The notes beneath the pieces were generated by a model that was not told the origin of the DNA, ran no database searches, and saw nothing but the letters and a program-made list of their open reading frames with translations. From assembly GCA_028275265.1 (NCBI GenBank), contig JAPWUZ010000070.1, positions 1 through 10,276 on the forward strand: a DNA stretch of 10,276 bases, given 5' to 3'. This document shows, piece after piece, positions 7,649 through 10,276 of the stretch. Position 1 is the stretch's first letter, and every line of letters starts with the position of its first letter. Source of the stretch: Armatimonadota bacterium (GTDB lineage: Bacteria > Armatimonadota > HRBIN16). A program made the translations under genes and the position numbers.

Positions 7649-8968
7649 CTACGGCGAATAGTAGTTCCATACTGCCTTCGTGCGCCGATACACCGGGTTC
7701 GTCCACAGGCGAGGGCGGTTCGGGTTGGGATTCGGCGCGGTGTTCTGGTAGATGTGCAGCTCATTGCCTGCCAGCACAATCAGCTCCTCGCGCCAGTCGC
7801 CCGCCACGTCCGCCACATACAGCCGGTCGGCGTGCTCGGGGAAGCGGGCGATGAAACGCCCCGTCATGGCATCGATTACTGCCACATCTCCCGACTCATG
7901 CCGCTCCTTCGCGGCGAGATGTTGCCTGCCCGTGCCGTCCCAATGGATGGCGTGAATCACCTCGATACCCTTCTCTGTCCAGTCGGCAGGAGCGACCTTG
8001 CTCAGCTCATAGTCCGCAATCACCTTGCCGTCGGCATCCAGCACCCAGGGTTTCTGGTGGGTATCGTAACGGCTGCGACACCAGATTTGCAGTCCTTTGC
8101 GCATGGGGTCAAAACGCCCGATGGCGGCGTTCTGCGGCTCCTGTCGCTTGTGGTCTACCGCCCAGATTAGCCCCTCTGCGTTGAACAGGAACACCCGATT
8201 CGCACCCTCTTCCAGCGCGACGACCTCCATACCCTTGCGGTCGGGCTGTACGTCGGCGATGAAAACGCTGTCGATGTGCCCGCGCAGGTCGTTGAGGCGG
8301 AAGAGCTCCTTACCGTCCGGCGCGAGGATGCATCCGCTGAGGATTTCATCTCTGCCGTCGCCGTTGATGTCTGCCACGCGCAGCCCGTTATGTGCGCAGG
8401 CAAGGAAGTTATCCACCTGCCAGAGCGGTTGCACCTCGCCTTTGCGGAGCGATTCCAGCGCGAACGCCGCCACATACCTGCCCATGCGGTAGCCTTTGGC
8501 GTTGGTAGCTTGCAGCACGAGGTCGCGGTCGCCCTTGCCGCGCAGGTTCGCGAGTGCCAGATGTTCCCACCGTTCCGCGCCCTCAGGCACAGGTATTTTC
8601 ACCATCCAGAGGGTCTCACCGGTGCCTCCGGCGACCACGTGCAGGGTGCTGTTGTTGTCCAGAAAGAGCACCTCGGTGCGTTTGTCGCCGTCGATATCGC
8701 CTGCCTGCACGCCGGCGCCATGATGCCCGGGCAACCCTTCCGACTCGGCAGAGCCTCCCACGCGTACGTCGACTTTCAGCACCCAGAGCTTCTGACCGTC
8801 CCAGCGGTAAGCCGCGACGTGTCCGGGCACGGTAACCAGATAGTCCATGCGCCCGTCGGCGTTCAGGTCGGCAACAATCAGCCCACCTGCGCTGTCCTGT
8901 GGCGCAGGAATCTCTATCTTGATGACGAAAGGATTGCTCGGGTAATTCGGGATGCTGCGACCTTGCAT
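7649..8968 (-). CDS. PL11-like (rhamnogalacturonan lyase-like) beta-propeller protein
   Basis: 439 residues of repeated VCBS/FG-GAP-like blades with acidic, probably calcium-binding loops: DLNADGRMD (34-42), DIDGDKRTE (91-99), DINGDGRDE (200-208). The second half resembles the propeller of family 11 polysaccharide lyases in order: RVADINGDGRDEILSG, HIDSVFIADVQPDRKGMEV, then GDWREELIV (390-398) and LHIYQNTAPN with NPVYRRT. In full PL11 enzymes this fold binds rhamnogalacturonan I. The usual N-terminal beta domain and a signal peptide are missing; the N-terminus is MQGRSIPNYPSNP. So catalysis is uncertain: it may be a shortened lyase, or a binding or sensor protein of the same fold. The ATG at 8968 follows a G-rich site (GGGGGTGG). 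It is first in the three-gene cluster, divergent from purC. Confidence 0.7.
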   Translation of the reverse strand: MQGRSIPNYPSNPFVIKIEIPAPQDSAGGLIVADLNADGRMDYLVTVPGHVAAYRWDGQKLWVLKVDVRVGGSAESEGLPGHHGAGVQAGDIDGDKRTEVLFLDNNSTLHVVAGGTGETLWMVKIPVPEGAERWEHLALANLRGKGDRDLVLQATNAKGYRMGRYVAAFALESLRKGEVQPLWQVDNFLACAHNGLRVADINGDGRDEILSGCILAPDGKELFRLNDLRGHIDSVFIADVQPDRKGMEVVALEEGANRVFLFNAEGLIWAVDHKRQEPQNAAIGRFDPMRKGLQIWCRSRYDTHQKPWVLDADGKVIADYELSKVAPADWTEKGIEVIHAIHWDGTGRQHLAAKERHESGDVAVIDAMTGRFIARFPEHADRLYVADVAGDWREELIVLAGNELHIYQNTAPNPNPNRPRLWTNPVYRRTKAVWNYYSP

Positions 8969-8994
8969 GAAACCACCCCCTGAAAAAGGGTTTC
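8969..8994 (-). promoter_or_regulatory. Inverted repeat around the ribosome site of the propeller gene
   Basis: GAAACC at 8969-8974 and GGTTTC at 8989-8994 are exact inverted repeats. In the minus-strand message the right arm immediately precedes the ATG at 8968, and the G-rich ribosome site (GGGGGTGG) lies in the loop and right arm. Pairing would partly hide that site. The 6-bp stem is short and mostly A-T, so the structure is weak. No convincing -35/-10 pair was found for either gene in the 72-base divergent gap. Confidence 0.3.
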
Positions 8995-9040
8995 GTGAAC
9001 ATTGGTCACATTATCCTGCGTGAGCGAAGGAGAGCCATCG

Positions 9041-9964
9041 ATGCAAACGGTCACCTATACGCAAATCCCCGGACTGCCGGAGCCGAAGCGGGGCAAAGTA
9101 CGCGACATCTACGATCTGGGCGACAATCTGCTCATCGTGGCAACCGACCGCATCTCCGCCTTCGACGTGGTACTGCCCAACGGCATTCCCGACAAAGGAC
9201 GCGTGTTGACCCAGCTGTCGCTGTACTGGTTCGATCGCACGCGACACCTGGTGCCCAACCACCTCATTAGCGCGGAGAGTGATGCCATCGCGGAGGCGGT
9301 TGCCGCGGCGGGCGGGCAGGTAGACGCACACGTTCGCGAGATGCTGGACGGTCGTTCCATGCTGGTGGTGAAGGCGAAACCCTATCCCATCGAGTGTGTG
9401 GTGCGTGGGTATCTAGCAGGCTCGCTGTGGAAGGAGTATGTGCGAGCAGGCGGCAGGGAGAAGCCGGTGACACTGCACGGCATCGCTTTGCCGGCGGGCT
9501 TGCGCGAGAGCGACCGGCTGGAAGAACCCATCTTCACCCCAGCCACCAAAGCCGAGGTTGGGCATGATGAGAATATCAGTCTGGAGCAGGCGGTACAGAT
9601 TGTCGGTGAAGTGGCGCGGGAGCTGGCTCGGTTGAGCGTGCAAATCTACCGCTTCGCACGGGACGAGGCGGCGCAGAAGGGCATCATTATCGCCGATACC
9701 AAGTTCGAGTTCGGCGAGAAGGATGGGCGGATTCTGCTGATTGACGAGGTGCTCACGCCAGACTCCTCGCGCTTCTGGGCGGTGGATGATTACGCGCCCG
9801 GACGCGCGCAACCCAGCTTCGACAAGCAGTATGTGCGCGACTGGCTGGAGAGTACCGGCTGGGACAAGACGCCTCCCGCGCCCGAGCTGCCCCCGGACGT
9901 GGTACAGAAGACCTCCGAGAAGTATCGCGAGGCGTATCGGCGGATTACAGGGAGGGAGCTGTAA
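9041..9964 (+). CDS. purC: Phosphoribosylaminoimidazole-succinocarboxamide (SAICAR) synthase
   Basis: Cytoplasmic enzyme of de novo purine synthesis that joins aspartate to CAIR, with ATP, to give SAICAR. The 307 residues match the long form of the family (about 290-310). Signatures in order: GKVRDIYD (18-25), TDRISAFDVVLP (35-46), PIECVVRGYLAGSLWKEY (116-133), EEPIFTPATKAEVGHDENIS (161-180), ADTKFEFG (218-225) and LIDEVLTPDSSRFW (233-246). I chose the ATG at 9041 because AAGGAGA lies at 9027-9033 with a 7-base spacer; the longer in-frame start at 9002 reaches into the divergent intergenic region. No other pur gene is adjacent; upstream is the divergent carbohydrate cluster and downstream a palindrome and an insertion sequence. 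Confidence 0.97.
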   Translation: MQTVTYTQIPGLPEPKRGKVRDIYDLGDNLLIVATDRISAFDVVLPNGIPDKGRVLTQLSLYWFDRTRHLVPNHLISAESDAIAEAVAAAGGQVDAHVREMLDGRSMLVVKAKPYPIECVVRGYLAGSLWKEYVRAGGREKPVTLHGIALPAGLRESDRLEEPIFTPATKAEVGHDENISLEQAVQIVGEVARELARLSVQIYRFARDEAAQKGIIIADTKFEFGEKDGRILLIDEVLTPDSSRFWAVDDYAPGRAQPSFDKQYVRDWLESTGWDKTPPAPELPPDVVQKTSEKYREAYRRITGREL

Positions 9965-9980
9965 AGCGGATAGTGTTGAA

Positions 9981-10018
9981 AACCTCACCCCCATCCCCTC
10001 TCCTGCGAGGAGAGGGGC
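9981..10018. repeat. Perfect 10-bp palindrome, possible dispersed repeat or purC terminator
   Basis: CCCCTCTCCT (9995-10004) pairs with AGGAGAGGGG (10008-10017) around the 3-base loop GCG, with no mismatch. It is preceded by CCTCACCCCCAT. It starts 31 bases after the purC stop. The following bases (CGTTTCGTTCT) are only weakly T-rich, so termination is plausible but not classic. The C-rich flank with a perfect GAGAGGGG hairpin resembles REP-like repeats scattered in several environmental phyla; that likeness is from memory. Confidence 0.55.
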
Positions 10019-10053
10019 GTTTCGTTCTCCCCCCATACGAATCAAGCTAAGGG

Positions 10054-10083
10054 ATGACAAAGGGGAAGCACCTCTGGCATAAT
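10054..10083 (+). promoter_or_regulatory. Transposase promoter
   Basis: ATGACA (10054-10059) matches the -35 consensus TTGACA at 5 of 6 bases. CATAAT (10078-10083) matches TATAAT at 5 of 6, with an 18-base spacer. The start would fall near 10090, about 30 bases before the transposase start and inside the loop of the hairpin. Confidence 0.6.
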
Positions 10084-10120
10084 GAGACCATACCCAACTC
10101 GTGCCAGGAGGAGCTTCCCC
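10062..10120 (+). promoter_or_regulatory. Long hairpin masking the transposase ribosome site
   Basis: The left arm (10062-10079) is GGGGAAGC, A, CCTC, TGGCA. The right arm (10102-10120) is TGCCA, GGAGG, A, GCTTCCCC. They pair along their whole length with one A-A mismatch and one bulged base, closing a loop of about 22 bases. AGGAGG at 10106-10111, the transposase ribosome site, and the first base of its start codon lie in the right arm. Transcripts entering from purC would contain both arms and fold; transcripts from the internal promoter would lack the left arm. Confidence 0.65.
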
Positions 10121-10276
10121 TGAGCACTTTACCACAAGTGGCTCGATGTATGCAAACCGTCTTGACCGACGAAGCCGATGCCGCCGGGCGCCGCAGCGGC
10201 TTTATCCAACGACAAGTCAAACTGACAGGCGGCACTTTTGCCCAAACGCTGGTGTTCGGCTGGCTCTCCAACCCCG
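10120..10276 (+). CDS. IS4-family transposase, N-terminal part (3' end off the window)
   Basis: 52 codons are visible: a DDE transposase N-terminus, which in this family carries a DNA-binding domain. The segment RRSGFIQRQVKLTG followed by FAQTLVFGWLSNP matches the FxxRxRKLT...F...L.FG.L pattern of IS4-type transposases. The catalytic DDE residues lie beyond the edge. The start is uncertain. CTG at 10120 fits best, 8 bases after AGGAGG (10106-10111); GTG at 10138 and ATG at 10150 are in frame but have no ribosome site and would remove the first residues. A CTG start would itself keep expression low. Confidence 0.7.
   Translation, partial: MSTLPQVARCMQTVLTDEADAAGRRSGFIQRQVKLTGGTFAQTLVFGWLSNP

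Larger units (their letters stand above)
10040..10276 (+). mobile_element. Left end of an IS4-type insertion sequence (right end beyond the window)
   Basis: The segment carries an outward-to-inward promoter (10054-10083), a long imperfect hairpin (10062-10120) and the N-terminus of an IS4-family transposase. This is the arrangement expected at the promoter-proximal end of such elements. The exact left terminus and target duplication cannot be fixed without the other end; it most likely lies between about 10019 and 10053. The rest runs off the right edge. Confidence 0.7.

Noticed and set aside
8969..9040. Promoter pair in the gap between the propeller gene and purC
   Set aside because: A GATAAT-like box exists on the minus strand (9015-9010) and CATTAT on the plus strand (9009-9014), but neither has a credible -35 at the right distance.
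1..10276. CRISPR array, tRNA or rRNA genes
   Set aside because: No regularly spaced direct repeats, cloverleaf or rRNA-like stretch was seen on reading through the window.

Overview
The window is GC-rich, gene-dense bacterial DNA. Two housekeeping genes (gatB, purC) flank accessory genes. A DG-tailed prepilin-like protein, an unusual sigma-70-like protein, a three-gene plant-polysaccharide cluster and an IS4-type insertion sequence are the other main contents. This mix resembles Armatimonadota or related environmental, often thermophilic, lineages. That placement is an inference from gene style; no rRNA or other phylogenetic marker was compared.

Layout, left to right. (1) Positions 1-1575, minus strand: a C-terminal redoxin-fold fragment, a type IV prepilin-like protein and a sigma-70-family protein whose 3' end runs off the left edge. 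The first two are closely spaced and probably translationally coupled. A strong GC hairpin sits just before the sigma gene. (2) Positions 1526-3801, plus strand: a putative promoter, gatB (Asp/Glu-tRNA amidotransferase subunit B) and, 14 bases later, a nucleotidyltransferase-fold protein with an extra N-terminal module. (3) Positions 3832-8968, minus strand: three genes spaced 23 and 29 bases apart. In transcription order they are a PL11-like (rhamnogalacturonan lyase-like) beta-propeller, an exported ThuA-domain protein and a GH106-like glycoside hydrolase of 1007 residues. They look like one operon for rhamnose-containing pectin. (4) Positions 9041-9964, plus strand: purC, divergent from that operon. 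(5) Positions 9965-10276: a perfect 10-bp palindrome, then the left end of an IS4-type element with its promoter, a ribosome-site-masking hairpin and the first 52 codons of the transposase.

The best leads are the carbohydrate operon, in which the propeller lacks both a signal peptide and the usual N-terminal part of PL11 enzymes, and the left end of the insertion sequence. There, read-through transcripts should fold and hide the transposase ribosome-binding site, while transcripts from the element's own promoter should start inside the loop and leave it free. Nothing seen amounts to a clearly new defence or regulatory system.
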